Positions 1-9,074 of a stretch of 64,000 bases of DNA are shown here, piece by piece (position 1 is the first letter of the stretch; every line of letters starts with the position of its first letter). A model generated the notes under the pieces. The model was not told where the DNA came from and ran no database searches. It was given only the letters and a program-made list of their open reading frames with translations. The translations under genes and the position numbers were made by a program. This stretch comes from Methanosarcina sp. UBA5 (lineage in GTDB: Archaea > Halobacteriota > Methanosarcinia > Methanosarcinales > Methanosarcinaceae), in assembly GCF_002505485.1 (NCBI RefSeq), contig NZ_DAVG01000099.1:1-64000 (forward strand), written 5' to 3'.

Positions 1-705
1 AGACTGCTGACAGTACATATAAGTATCTTAGTAAGTATGTTTATGATCTAAAAAAATTTAAATCGGGAACACTGAAAGGGACTGAGGTTAAAAATCTAAA
101 GGGGAAAATCTTGAACATACGATATGTAGGCAAATTATCGATAGAACAAAAAGAGGGATTGCTGAGGTTAGAAAAACTAGCCGATGAGAATCACATTAAA
201 CTAAATATATATAAATCTCCGTGGACACTAAGATCTGTTAAAGGTAGAAAAGCATATGATTTATCTGAAACTCAAATGGGCAAAACAAGTGAAGATTATA
301 TGGCAAAATATCATAAACGATTTAATGATGATATTAGGCGATTGCCAAAGACCTTCAAGATACTGGATTTTGTTAAAGGTGGTGAGACAAAAATTAGTTA
401 TAATAATAACAAGAGACATGAAGTTATTGAAGATGCTATTGGAATTAGTGAAAAACTATTTTGTGTTCGAAGCAAATCAGTTGAGACTGCTGACAGTACA
501 TATAAATATCTTAGTAAGTATGTTTATGATCTAAAAAAATTTAAATCGGGAACACTGAAAGGGATTGAGGTTAAAAATCTAAAGGGGAAAATCTTGAACA
601 TACGATATGTAGGCAAATTATCGACAGAACAAAAAGAGGGATTGCTGAGGTTAGAAAAACTAGCCGATAAGAATCACATTAAACTAAATATACACAAGTT
701 TTCTT
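1..705 (+). repeat. Direct repeat, 483-bp period
   Basis: Bases 1-222 match 484-705 with a handful of substitutions and no indels. The period is a multiple of three and keeps the reading frame open through both copies. More copies may lie to the left of the window. Confidence 0.9.
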
Positions 706-707
706 AA
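1..707 (+). CDS. C-terminal part of a protein with a 161-residue internal repeat
   Basis: The frame is open from the window edge (first full codon at base 3) to TAA at 705-707, so the gene starts outside the window; a TTG at 111 lies inside the repeat and is not a real start. The protein is lysine- and tyrosine-rich and predicted soluble. Residues encoded by 3-222 recur at 486-705, 483 bp (161 codons) later, with only a few differences, so the last repeat is cut after about 73 residues and followed directly by the stop. I do not recognise a family. Recent in-frame tandem duplication is inferred from the near identity at DNA level. Confidence 0.6.
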   Translation, partial: TADSTYKYLSKYVYDLKKFKSGTLKGTEVKNLKGKILNIRYVGKLSIEQKEGLLRLEKLADENHIKLNIYKSPWTLRSVKGRKAYDLSETQMGKTSEDYMAKYHKRFNDDIRRLPKTFKILDFVKGGETKISYNNNKRHEVIEDAIGISEKLFCVRSKSVETADSTYKYLSKYVYDLKKFKSGTLKGIEVKNLKGKILNIRYVGKLSTEQKEGLLRLEKLADKNHIKLNIHKFS

Positions 708-832
708 TCAAATTTTTAGTATTGATCCTTACTCCTAAGATCTCTTAATCCATTTCAATATATAAAGTTTCTTTAAATTACTCTAACATGAAATTTGGAA
801 AATATGTATAAATGAAGGAATTATTATTAGTA

Positions 833-1252
833 TAGACCCCTTGAAAAATGATAGTTTTTTAAGGGATATTAAACCTGATTTGCCCAATTAAATGTAGTAT
901 AAGCCTTTCCACAGTTAAGGTACATTCATTAATTGATCTATTTGCTGTTTAAAGGACTTAAATACTTTAATTGGTAAATTAAACGTTGATTTGTCCTTAC
1001 TTTTAACATTGAATGTTGTATGGATGAAAATGATATCAGATGCCTTATTTATAAATAAACATAAATTGTAAAAAAATAAAGTATTTATCTCGCTCTCTTC
1101 TTGATTTAAAAGAGTATTATAAATTATTTATCTAAAAAATTGATTTTTAGAGTGTACCTTAATTGGGGAAACTTTAAATGCATACCTATTATCTAAAATA
1201 AGCATTGTATACCCTTAGTTTTAGTACTGATTTGGAAGGACCCTATATGAGT
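833..1252 (+). repeat. Dispersed non-coding repeat, copy 1
   Basis: This AT-rich stretch aligns in the same orientation with 41915-42495. Shared blocks include TTTGCCCAATTAAAT, the GGATGAAAATG block, ATAAATTGT, TTATAAATTATTT, TAGAGTG and the block around CTTAGTTTTA at the right end. No open reading frame of note lies in it. The rest of the 708-1852 gap is AT-rich sequence in which I see no gene. Confidence 0.7.
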
Positions 1253-1852
1253 AGGGAGCTTAAGGTATGTATATTCATTTTACGCCAACTATGACCAGAT
1301 TTCACTTGGATTAATTAAGGTTTAAACGTCAAAACACTATTTATATATGTCAAAACACTACTTATATGCTTTATACCCAGGAGTCATACTGGAAAATCTA
1401 ATTTCCAGGCACACTCTTAGATCAAAGTTCTCAAATTTTAAGCGCATAAGTCTATATTATTGAGGTCATAAGTTTTCTTTTTTTCAGTAATCTCGTGAGC
1501 TTAGCAAGAAGTTTGCTTATTTTTCACCTTTTTGTTTATCTTTCTTCCACATTTAAATCTGAGGTAATGGATATAGCTGTTTTGTTTTCGCTACTTGCAC
1601 AATTAATGCCTGTTTTCTTCATACCGCCTGTTTATTAGTAGTTTATTTTATAAAATAACATAAAAAAAATCTTAAATTTATAATTACGTCTCGTTTAGAG
1701 TTATTTAATGATTTTTACTATATTTAAATGGATTAATGGCAAAAAAGAGTAAATTAATATACTTTAATTAGAATTATAACTTAATTAATACTTATAATTA
1801 AAATTAATCAATAATAACTGGCTTTTGATGAATTGTTAATGAGGTTACTAAA
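1253..1852. other. AT-rich intergenic region, nothing recognised
   Basis: Between the dispersed repeat and the small membrane protein gene. No ORF with a ribosome site, tRNA or clear hairpin was found. It presumably holds the promoter of the following genes. Confidence 0.5.
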
Positions 1853-2035
1853 ATGTCTGATAGCTTTGATGATCCAATGGGTTATGCACTTAAACAGTTA
1901 TGGATTTACCGTAAATTGATATGGTTTTTATCTATTTGCTTACCAGTAGTGCTTCTTTGGTTAATTTTCGGTGGCATTTGGGGTATTGGAAAGGCGATTG
2001 GCAATTACTACAGATCATTTTATGAAAATATGTAA
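1853..2035 (+). CDS. Small single-span membrane protein (60 aa)
   Basis: Starts with ATG seven bases after a GAGGT ribosome site at 1841-1845, which supports real translation. About residues 22-48 form one hydrophobic segment rich in Leu, Ile, Trp and Gly; the N-terminus is acidic. I do not recognise a family. It lies 160 bp ahead of the phosphatase/kinase cassette in the same direction and could be a small membrane partner of it; that link rests on position only. Confidence 0.55.
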   Translation: MSDSFDDPMGYALKQLWIYRKLIWFLSICLPVVLLWLIFGGIWGIGKAIGNYYRSFYENM

Positions 2036-2194
2036 AAATAGTAAATGGTAATCGTGTAATCTCGCTGATTTCACTTATCTGATCATATAGTTGCGTTTAC
2101 AAATGAATATTAAGTAACTACTTCTGTCATACTTAATTATTTATCAATGTAAAAAATTTAAAACAATTTTATACTAGAAAATGAGGCTTATAAG

Positions 2195-4552
2195 TTGGCA
2201 ACTATCCCACAACCTGCTAAAAAAAGTTATTTCTTTGAAAAATTTTACAAGGACTCTGTAAATACTATAAAAGGTGCTTTTAAGAAAAATAATGATTCTA
2301 TTAGACAGTATTCGGGCAATGGCATTATAGACACTATATTATCAATGTTTTCACTAGATCCACGTGCTATCTATAAACCTGCATTTAATTTATCTAAAAT
2401 TGTTTCAATTGTAGTCTTCGGTTATATCATCACAATGGTTTTATCCATTATTCATATTTTCATATATTTAGTTATTCAGATATTTGCCTGCATATGGCTT
2501 GTGATTATTTGGACAATTGACCGAGTTTATCTACGGATTATGGGAAAGAATCTCTACACATCTTGCGATGTGTGTGGAAAAGAATCACTAATACCAGTTT
2601 ATGTTTGCCCAAACTTAAACTGCCAAGAAAAACACACAAACCTAACACCTAGTCGATACGGAATTCTTAAAAGAACCTGCAATTGTGGAGCAAAACTTCC
2701 TGCTGTATTCTTCAATGGAAGGCGGAAACTCAAAGCAATTTGCCCTATTTGCTGGCAAAGAGGCAAAATAACATATTTGAAGGATAGGAAGATACACTCA
2801 AAAACGGTTGCTAGCGTGAAAATCATACCTTCTCCAGTTATTTATTCAGTTCCTTCTCCAGTTCCTTCTCCAGTTCCTTCTCCAGTTCCTTCTCCAGTTC
2901 CTTCTCCAGTTCCTTCTCCAGTTCCTTCTCCAGTTATTTCTCCAACTCTTCCTGATATATATATCAATGAAAGAGAACTTCTCAAAATAAGAGAAATTCT
3001 CAAAATAAATGTTATGCCAAATACCTATCAGGAAATTTACAATGTGTATTATAAAAATGAACCTGAAAATACTAAAAGGTTTAATAAAATGGGGGATTGT
3101 CTCAAGGAACTTGGTAAAATAGATTATTATGATTTTCTAAATCCTGGTCGTATCCAAAACATGAGTAAGCAGTCGTTCGACAAGCTCAAACAGCAAGCAA
3201 AAGAAAAGAAAGACAAATTTAAAAATGATAGAATTGTTGATGGTGTAACTGTTGATGATATTATAAGAAAGGCCGGTACAAAGGTCTGCGAAGAATGTGA
3301 GATGGTTTTTAATAACGAAAATAGCAAAAAAAATTATGATGAATATTTATTATACTGTAAAAGAAAAAAAATTTTAGATGATGCAAGAGCAACTGCACAC
3401 AAACAAGGATATTTGAATTATGAACAAGGAAATGATTTCATAGGGAAATTAACTGAATTGTTTAAAGATAGAAAATTAGCGGAAAAAGTTTTCATTGCTT
3501 TTTGCAAAATCGAGATAATTCCATATACTTGTGTATTTATTAACTTAGCTAAACAATTTATTAGAAAGCCGGATTTTAAAACTGCTGAAAAATGCGTGGG
3601 GTTTGCCGAGAAGTACTGGCCTGGAAGTATTAAGGTTAAGGAGATTAGAGAAGAATTGAAAAAGCATGAACATCTAACTAGTCATGTTGAATACTGCGAG
3701 CCCGAAGATGAATTGGATGATTTACTGAAGGAATTAGAAGTCAAACAGAGTTCCAATGGCGCAGGGGTTATCAAACAAAAATCAAATGCAGTTACACCTT
3801 ATATTTTTGGGACTTCTGTTATTGGGTCAATTCATACCAAAATGAATACACCTTGTCAGGATGCTTATGATTATGAAATTTTATCTTCAGGCATGAGTAT
3901 TATTGCCGTAGCAGATGGATTGGGTAGTGCTAAAAAGAGTGATATCGGTGCAAAAACAGCTGTTGAAACTGCCATTGAAACAGGAAAAGCGATTATTGCA
4001 GAAAAAAAAGGCGAGAATATAGATTATAAGCAAGTTTTAAGAGAAATTGTCACTTCTTCAAGAAATGCTCTTGAAATCAAGTCTAGAGAAGAACAATGTA
4101 ATTTAGTTGATTTGGCCTGTACTATTATTGTTACTTTGTCTTTTGAAAGCAATGTTTATATAGCTCACGTTGGGGATGGCGCTGTAGTTGCAAAAACTGC
4201 TCACGGACTATCAATAATCTCGGAGCCTGAAGAATGTAGATATGTAAATGAGGTAGTACCCTTAACAAGCAAAAATTGGGAAAATTCTTTAAGAATTACT
4301 TCAAATGTTGATAATGTAGAATGCATTGCTGTTTTTACCGATGGATGTCAGCGGGCTTCTTTGATTAAAACACGAGATGGATTACAACCTTATGAACAAT
4401 TCTTTGATCCTTTATTCTGTTATGCCCAAGAACTTAAGAATTTAAAACAAGGCGAATTGGATATTAAAGATTTCTTATTTTCACAGAAAGTTAGTGAAAC
4501 TTCGGAAGATGACAAGACACTTTTGATATTGGTATTAAATAGAAGGGAGTAA
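2195..4552 (+). CDS. Membrane-anchored zinc-ribbon protein with C-terminal PP2C phosphatase domain
   Basis: A 785-residue protein starting at TTG behind a GAGG-type site. Residues 68-108 are two membrane segments. Cys pairs follow at 124/127, 138/143, 162/164 and 183/186 (two zinc-ribbon-like units), then a VPSP repeat at about 212-250, a helical, charged region, and a PPM/PP2C serine/threonine phosphatase domain from about 533 to the end. PP2C metal-site motifs are visible: VADGLGSA near 572, HVGDGA near 658, FTDGC near 714. The kinase gene follows after 5 bp, so the pair probably sets the phosphorylation state of shared targets, as in TerY-P-type phosphatase/kinase sets. No vWA (TerY) gene is present. 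Confidence 0.85.
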   Translation: MATIPQPAKKSYFFEKFYKDSVNTIKGAFKKNNDSIRQYSGNGIIDTILSMFSLDPRAIYKPAFNLSKIVSIVVFGYIITMVLSIIHIFIYLVIQIFACIWLVIIWTIDRVYLRIMGKNLYTSCDVCGKESLIPVYVCPNLNCQEKHTNLTPSRYGILKRTCNCGAKLPAVFFNGRRKLKAICPICWQRGKITYLKDRKIHSKTVASVKIIPSPVIYSVPSPVPSPVPSPVPSPVPSPVPSPVPSPVISPTLPDIYINERELLKIREILKINVMPNTYQEIYNVYYKNEPENTKRFNKMGDCLKELGKIDYYDFLNPGRIQNMSKQSFDKLKQQAKEKKDKFKNDRIVDGVTVDDIIRKAGTKVCEECEMVFNNENSKKNYDEYLLYCKRKKILDDARATAHKQGYLNYEQGNDFIGKLTELFKDRKLAEKVFIAFCKIEIIPYTCVFINLAKQFIRKPDFKTAEKCVGFAEKYWPGSIKVKEIREELKKHEHLTSHVEYCEPEDELDDLLKELEVKQSSNGAGVIKQKSNAVTPYIFGTSVIGSIHTKMNTPCQDAYDYEILSSGMSIIAVADGLGSAKKSDIGAKTAVETAIETGKAIIAEKKGENIDYKQVLREIVTSSRNALEIKSREEQCNLVDLACTIIVTLSFESNVYIAHVGDGAVVAKTAHGLSIISEPEECRYVNEVVPLTSKNWENSLRITSNVDNVECIAVFTDGCQRASLIKTRDGLQPYEQFFDPLFCYAQELKNLKQGELDIKDFLFSQKVSETSEDDKTLLILVLNRRE
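2849..2944 (+). repeat. 12-bp coding minisatellite (VPSP repeat)
   Basis: Seven perfect copies of GTTCCTTCTCCA at 2849-2932 plus one variant copy to 2944, in frame inside the phosphatase gene. It encodes a proline-rich linker between the zinc-ribbon and cytoplasmic parts. Copy number can change by slippage without breaking the frame. Confidence 0.95.
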
Positions 4553-4557
4553 TTCTA

Positions 4558-5520
4558 ATGAGTTTCACTGCTTATGACGACACTGGAAAAAAAATACGAT
4601 TAATAAGTACTAATAAAAGTGGAGGTGAAGGTGTACTTCATAAGATTGAAGGAGATAGTTTTCTATGCGCTAAAGTTTTTCACCGTGAAAAAATTACAAA
4701 AGAGCTTCATGAAAAAATCTTAACAATGGTAGATAACCCCCCAAATGATCCTACTTGGTCAAGTAATAAGCATGTATCAATTGCGTGGCCAAATTCAGTT
4801 CTTTATGACGGCCCTAACAAAAGTAAATTTATAGGATTTACAATGCCTCTTATAAATATGAACTCTTTCAGGGAAATTCATGAGTATTGGGACGCAGAAG
4901 ACAGATTAAAATATTTTGGTGGTGAATTCACATGGAAGCATTTGTTTGTTACCGCGTTCAATATTTCAAGAACAATTGCAGCCGTCCATGAAAAAGGTTA
5001 TTGTATAGGGGATTTAAGACAGACAAATATCCTTGTAAACCCAGGTGCATTGATAACTCTAATTGATTGTGACTCTTTTCAAATAAAAGACCCCGTTTCA
5101 GGAAATATTTTTTACTGCCGAGTTGGATTTGGAGAATTTCTTCCTCCAGAACTATTGGAGCCGGGTGTAAATTTTGGAAATAAAAATTACGATCGATATT
5201 ATTCAGACTTATTTGGGCTGGCGAGTATTATTTTCAGATTACTAATGAATGGATGTGATCCATACCAAGCAAAAGGTAAGCCAGTTGAATATGAAAATAC
5301 ACCTCAAAAGAAAATAAGGAAAGGATATTTTCCTTATGTACCTAAATATAAAAACATAGGTGTTAAACCTCCAGATGGTGCATTCCCATTCGAAATAATT
5401 CCCCCATCAATTCAGGAACTTTTTATTAAATGTTTTGTAGACGGCCATGATAACTACAAAGAAAGACCTACAGCAAGAGATTGGGTTACAGCTCTAAGAA
5501 AGGAGATAGATACTCAATGA
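4558..5520 (+). CDS. Hanks-type (YegI-like) protein kinase
   Basis: A 320-residue kinase-fold protein. A glycine-rich loop lies at 21-28 (SGGEGVLH) and the ATP-binding lysine is probably K39 (CAKVF). The catalytic loop is GDLRQTN at 151-157, with D152 and N157 kept but the usual HRD His and Arg replaced. The metal-binding DFG position reads DCDSF (170-174), and a PPEL motif replaces APE. This pattern resembles the kinases paired with PP2C phosphatases (E. coli YegI/YegK type). The ribosome site GGGAG lies in the end of the phosphatase gene, only 5 bp upstream, which implies co-translation. Likely cytosolic; substrate unknown. Confidence 0.85.
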   Translation: MSFTAYDDTGKKIRLISTNKSGGEGVLHKIEGDSFLCAKVFHREKITKELHEKILTMVDNPPNDPTWSSNKHVSIAWPNSVLYDGPNKSKFIGFTMPLINMNSFREIHEYWDAEDRLKYFGGEFTWKHLFVTAFNISRTIAAVHEKGYCIGDLRQTNILVNPGALITLIDCDSFQIKDPVSGNIFYCRVGFGEFLPPELLEPGVNFGNKNYDRYYSDLFGLASIIFRLLMNGCDPYQAKGKPVEYENTPQKKIRKGYFPYVPKYKNIGVKPPDGAFPFEIIPPSIQELFIKCFVDGHDNYKERPTARDWVTALRKEIDTQ

Positions 5521-5601
5521 TTAAAACCTGAAATTACACCTGAAGGTGTAATTGTATAGTGGGAAAAATTGACAATATAAATTATCAAGGAGTATAATTA
5601 G

Positions 5602-6819
5602 ATGAAACAATGTAATGCAAATGAAAATCATTGGTACTCTAATCATCTTTCTTATTGTCCTTGGTGTAAAATAGCAAATGAAACTGGAAAAGATCCATTT
5701 CCAAGAACTAGACAACAAACCCCAGTCATACCGCAAACTTCAGTTTCTTCTATGAAAGGACGATCATTTAATCCAATAGTAACAAATCCACCAAAGAAAA
5801 AAAACGCTCCACTCTACAAAACAATCTTTTTCGGGGTAATTCTATGCTTTCTGGCACTTGTTGGAAGTGCGATGATAAATGGAAACGACGAAAGTTTAAT
5901 TGCTTCACATGTGCCTGTGGGAGTTACACCAGCACTAGATCCGACAGCAAGCGATGGCGATGATACAAATCCAAATTCAGGTACAACAATTAGTACAAAA
6001 CAACCAGTACTCCCTGTTGCCGACTTTTGGTCAGATACAACTTCTGGAGAAGCACCTCTAAAGGTACAGTTTTTTGACGGGAGCACCGGATCACCAACTT
6101 CCGGGAACTGGAACTTCGGGGATGGAGTTACTTCAACCAAGCAAAGTCCAATACATACCTATACAACAGCTGGAACTTATACAGTAACAGAGACGGTAAC
6201 CAATGCAGCAGGTAAGGATGCGGAAATAAAAACAGACTATATCACTGTTACAGCTCCTCTGCAAATTCCAGATGCTGATTTTTCTGCATCCAAAACTTCA
6301 GGAGAAGCACCACTGACAGTATCTTTTACTGATGACAGCTCAGGATCACCAAATACATGGCAATGGAATTTTGGAGACAGTTCTGATACCTTGACCGAGT
6401 ATAATCCAACGCATACTTATACAACAGCTGGAACTTATACAGTAACAGAGACGGTAACCAATGCAGCAGGTAAGGATACGGAAACAAAAACAAATTATAT
6501 CACTGCTACAGCTCCTAAAAGTAATGGCCCAGCATCCGATTACACAAGCTATCCCACCAAATCTGAAGTGTTAACATTTGTAAATAAGTATCAAGGGAGA
6601 AGCGACTTTATAGAAACCGTTTCAGAAGCTTCGGGATCTGATCATCCTGAGTGGAAATGGGATATATGGCGAGATCAGTCTGGAAATAAATTTATAAGCT
6701 TCTACCACGACGAAAATAATCCCAATGGATATGATAGCATCTATTTTGACAACAAAGGAATAGAAAATTCAAATCCGAAGACTGTATCTCCTCCTATAGA
6801 AAGTCACAAAGGAGCTTAA
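5602..6819 (+). CDS. Zinc-ribbon, single-span membrane protein with two extracellular PKD domains
   Basis: Starts after a strong AAGGAG site. The N-terminus has a Cys/His cluster (C4, H10, H15, C19, C22), then a linker, one membrane segment at about 72-95, two PKD domains (about 130-215 and 218-303), and a C-terminal domain of about 100 residues that I do not recognise. Topology is inferred: zinc ribbon inside, PKD outside. The two PKD copies are near identical over 100 bp at a 258-bp (86-codon) spacing (6163 and 6421), so one arose by recent duplication. Third gene of the phosphatase/kinase cassette; probably a surface sensor or a target. Confidence 0.75.
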   Translation: MKQCNANENHWYSNHLSYCPWCKIANETGKDPFPRTRQQTPVIPQTSVSSMKGRSFNPIVTNPPKKKNAPLYKTIFFGVILCFLALVGSAMINGNDESLIASHVPVGVTPALDPTASDGDDTNPNSGTTISTKQPVLPVADFWSDTTSGEAPLKVQFFDGSTGSPTSGNWNFGDGVTSTKQSPIHTYTTAGTYTVTETVTNAAGKDAEIKTDYITVTAPLQIPDADFSASKTSGEAPLTVSFTDDSSGSPNTWQWNFGDSSDTLTEYNPTHTYTTAGTYTVTETVTNAAGKDTETKTNYITATAPKSNGPASDYTSYPTKSEVLTFVNKYQGRSDFIETVSEASGSDHPEWKWDIWRDQSGNKFISFYHDENNPNGYDSIYFDNKGIENSNPKTVSPPIESHKGA

Positions 6820-7207
6820 AGGGATACTCAAAATGAAATATCTCTTTTTACTTTTTTGTCTGTTCAGCAGGACAGCTTGCAGACAGCGTTGACCTACGGT
6901 TGGTTTCAATCCTTGTTTTAATAGATTTTCTTCGGGAATGAGAAAGAACATCAATCACAAATAACATCATGCTCAACACCTATTCACAATATCGAACTTA
7001 TAAGTATGCTCAGCGGATAGGATTCGGATCTGCAACCGTGTGAGAGCCCAATTTAAGTCAAAACAGTTGGTGTACCCTACGGGCAAAAGCAGAAGAATTA
7101 CGCATATCTAACGAGACTTAGAGGCTATATAAGATCAGATATGACAAGCAGGAGGTCTGGCAAGAGATTTCCTGGTATCATGAGGATCTGAACAGAATTA
7201 AAGGGAT
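6820..7207. other. Intergenic region with a lone CRISPR-repeat-like sequence and possible coding relics
   Basis: Two stretches look like decayed coding sequence: a frame at about 7060-7190 open for roughly 40 codons, and a second ending in TAA at about 7222. Neither has a start or a recognised family. A repeat-like sequence at 6903-6939 is listed separately. Confidence 0.35.
6903..6939 (+). repeat. Solitary CRISPR-repeat-like sequence
   Basis: Reads GTTTCAATCCTTGTTTTAAT followed by about 17 more bases. From memory, this 5' half is the common start of many archaeal type I/III CRISPR repeats. Only one copy is present, with no spacers and no cas gene in the window, so it may be a decayed array remnant or chance. 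Confidence 0.35.
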
Positions 7208-7969
7208 TCATATCTCTCCGTAAAACTGTCGGTAATCTTCAATTGCCTTTTTCGCCTGAGCAGGAAATTCTTTTTTCATATATTCTATGAATTCGTCCCG
7301 TGATTGGATTTCCTTGAGGACTTCAAGCATACGGGCGGTAAATTCTCTTGATTCCGCACTTCTTTTTCGGAGTTCAAAAGAGAGGCAGAGAAATTCTTTA
7401 GGAAAATACTTTCTTCTAACCCAGGGAGAAACCGAACCAAGGAGCACTCCTTCTTTTAGAACGCTGTAAGCAGGCACTCCTATGAGTTCGAGCCTGTTCT
7501 TTCCGGCCAGTTTTTCAAGGTTTTTGCTGGAATAAGAATGAAGCTCAACGTAGATTTCAGGCTTTAATTCTTCAATCGCCTTGATAATATTTTTTCCGGT
7601 TCCGAGATAGTAATCCGGGTTCAGGGTTGAGATGTACTTTCCGTTGTCTACAAGTGGAATTAAGGCCAGAGTGCCGGTTTTCGGAGGTTTGATTCTCTTC
7701 AGGAGTTCAGTCGTATCCTTCCATTCATCTCCGTGAAGGCCTGCAACGAAGAGCCGAACTGGTCTTCCGCAGCCGTAAACTTTCATCACGAAATCTGGAC
7801 ATGAATCTTGTCTCATTTCTGTACTTTCGTGCTTGCCGGAAAAAGAATCTTCGAAACTTTCTTTTCCGTTTGAGTTTCCTTTTCCTTTAGAATTCTCTAT
7901 TGTTTCAGAATTCTCAATTCTATCAGAATTCCCTATTCCATCAGAATTCTCTCTTCTGTCAGTATTCAT
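7208..7969 (-). CDS. DUF2119 family protein, putative aspartoacylase-like hydrolase
   Basis: The conserved part starts near MRQDSCPD and has HGDEW (a zinc-binding HxxE motif of the succinylglutamate desuccinylase/aspartoacylase fold) and VELHSYS (second His), matching the archaeal DUF2119 family. The enzymatic role is inferred from the fold; the substrate is unknown. I placed the start at ATG 7969, 13 bp behind the stop of the methyltransferase gene, which makes a two-gene operon. The reading frame stays open further upstream but would overlap that gene. The first 50 residues are a low-complexity Asn/Ser/Glu linker made by an 18-bp repeat, so ATG 7816 is an alternative start. Confidence 0.75.
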   Translation of the reverse strand: MNTDRRENSDGIGNSDRIENSETIENSKGKGNSNGKESFEDSFSGKHESTEMRQDSCPDFVMKVYGCGRPVRLFVAGLHGDEWKDTTELLKRIKPPKTGTLALIPLVDNGKYISTLNPDYYLGTGKNIIKAIEELKPEIYVELHSYSSKNLEKLAGKNRLELIGVPAYSVLKEGVLLGSVSPWVRRKYFPKEFLCLSFELRKRSAESREFTARMLEVLKEIQSRDEFIEYMKKEFPAQAKKAIEDYRQFYGEI

Positions 7970-7976
7970 CTGTTTC
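7887..7976 (-). repeat. 18-bp minisatellite in the N-terminal coding region
   Basis: TCAGAATTC-type units recur on the plus strand at 7905, 7923, 7941 and (variant) 7959, exactly 18 bp apart. They encode the IENS/DGIGNS-like linker of the DUF2119 gene. Confidence 0.85.
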
Positions 7977-7982
7977 GAGGCC

Positions 7983-8693
7983 TCAGAACTCCTTTTCTTC
8001 GGGCTGATCTTCTGTGAGCGGCTCATTCTCCTCGGGCAGGGGCTTTCTTGCGACCACATAAATTTCCTGTTTTTTGGGATTGATGACCTGCTGAATTTCA
8101 AGCCCAAGGTTCTCGATTTTACTCAGGATGGGCTTTGGGTTCTTCTTTTTCGGGATTTTGATAACCTGCAGCAGCTTTCCCCCGGCTTTCAGCAGAGGCA
8201 GCACTCTCGAAAGCGCCTTGATTGAGTCCTCAGGTTCCAGAGTCATATCCGAAAGAATGACGTCTACGGGCTCTTCTGAGAGCAAATTCAGGGGTACCGT
8301 GAAGACATCTCCGAACATTATCTCAACGTTTTCCTTTTCGTATGCAATTTTTCCAAGTTCGCTCCTGAAGTCCTTGCTAAATTCCATGCCTTTTACATGG
8401 CCTGCAATTTCTGAGGCAAAGAGAAGAAAGCCGCCTGCGCTGGATCCAAGGTCAAGCACTTTATCTCCAGGTTTAAGAATCCCGCTTTCCTCCTGAATAA
8501 GCTTGAGTTTGAAATAGCCCTGAGGCTGGTCCAGGCCCTCAGTAACTTCGATTATATCATCAGTAGACACGTCTCTGGAAGCCTTTTTTACCGCCGTGCC
8601 GTTTACCTTAACATTTCCGGCAAGGATAGCCGTCTTGGCTCGCCCCCTTGATTTGAAATGTCCCATATCTACAAGGTATGCATCCAGTCTCAT
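7983..8693 (-). CDS. S4-domain, TlyA-like RNA methyltransferase
   Basis: Residues 1-60 are an S4 RNA-binding domain (MRLDAYLV, SRGRAK, VKVNG). An FtsJ/RrmJ-fold SAM-dependent methyltransferase follows, with motif I LDLGSSAGGF at about 80-89, an acidic residue after strand 2 (GMEFS) and VILSDMT as motif IV. This is the layout of TlyA 2'-O-ribose rRNA methyltransferases and related archaeal proteins. At 236 residues it is slightly short, and its C-terminus is an acidic Glu/Pro tail. Likely substrate is rRNA, by family. First gene of a pair with DUF2119. Confidence 0.85.
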   Translation of the reverse strand: MRLDAYLVDMGHFKSRGRAKTAILAGNVKVNGTAVKKASRDVSTDDIIEVTEGLDQPQGYFKLKLIQEESGILKPGDKVLDLGSSAGGFLLFASEIAGHVKGMEFSKDFRSELGKIAYEKENVEIMFGDVFTVPLNLLSEEPVDVILSDMTLEPEDSIKALSRVLPLLKAGGKLLQVIKIPKKKNPKPILSKIENLGLEIQQVINPKKQEIYVVARKPLPEENEPLTEDQPEEKEF

Positions 8694-9074
8694 GGGGCAT
8701 TGTATCGGCAGAGCCTGTATATATAGATAGTATTATAGATAGCAAGTCGGTGAGTGTTATAGATAGCACAAGTTGATGAGTGTTGAATATTCTATTCTGG
8801 AAAATCCTGGCAATTGTTCTAATTTTAAGAATGCAAAAGTCATTTTTCCTGTATTAACAGCTCTCAGAGTAGCACATTGAAAGCTGGAATCAGACAGTAG
8901 TTTTAGTTTAACTTTGGGAGTGCGGAGGCACAGCGGGAAGTCCCCTTCCTCGGAGCGAAGCGACAGGTGGGGAATGAAAGCGCAGCCTCGCACAGTAGTA
9001 AATATAACTTCTAAACTTAATTAATCTATTTTTAGCGAAATCTATTTATCTCTTTAAAACCTATGGTGTGTAGT
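8694..9074. other. Intergenic region with an IS-end-like palindromic stretch
   Basis: At about 8925-8998 there is a GC-rich, self-complementary stretch (GGAAGTCCCCTTCCTC, GGAGCGAAGCGAC, then GGTGGGGAA) unlike its AT-rich surroundings. It resembles the structured ends of IS200/IS605-type elements and may be the left flank of the TnpB element or a relic of another. The remainder shows nothing. Confidence 0.4.

Noticed and set aside
8757..8993. 78-codon minus-strand ORF beside the TnpB element
   Set aside because: It covers palindromic IS-end-like DNA and has no ribosome site.
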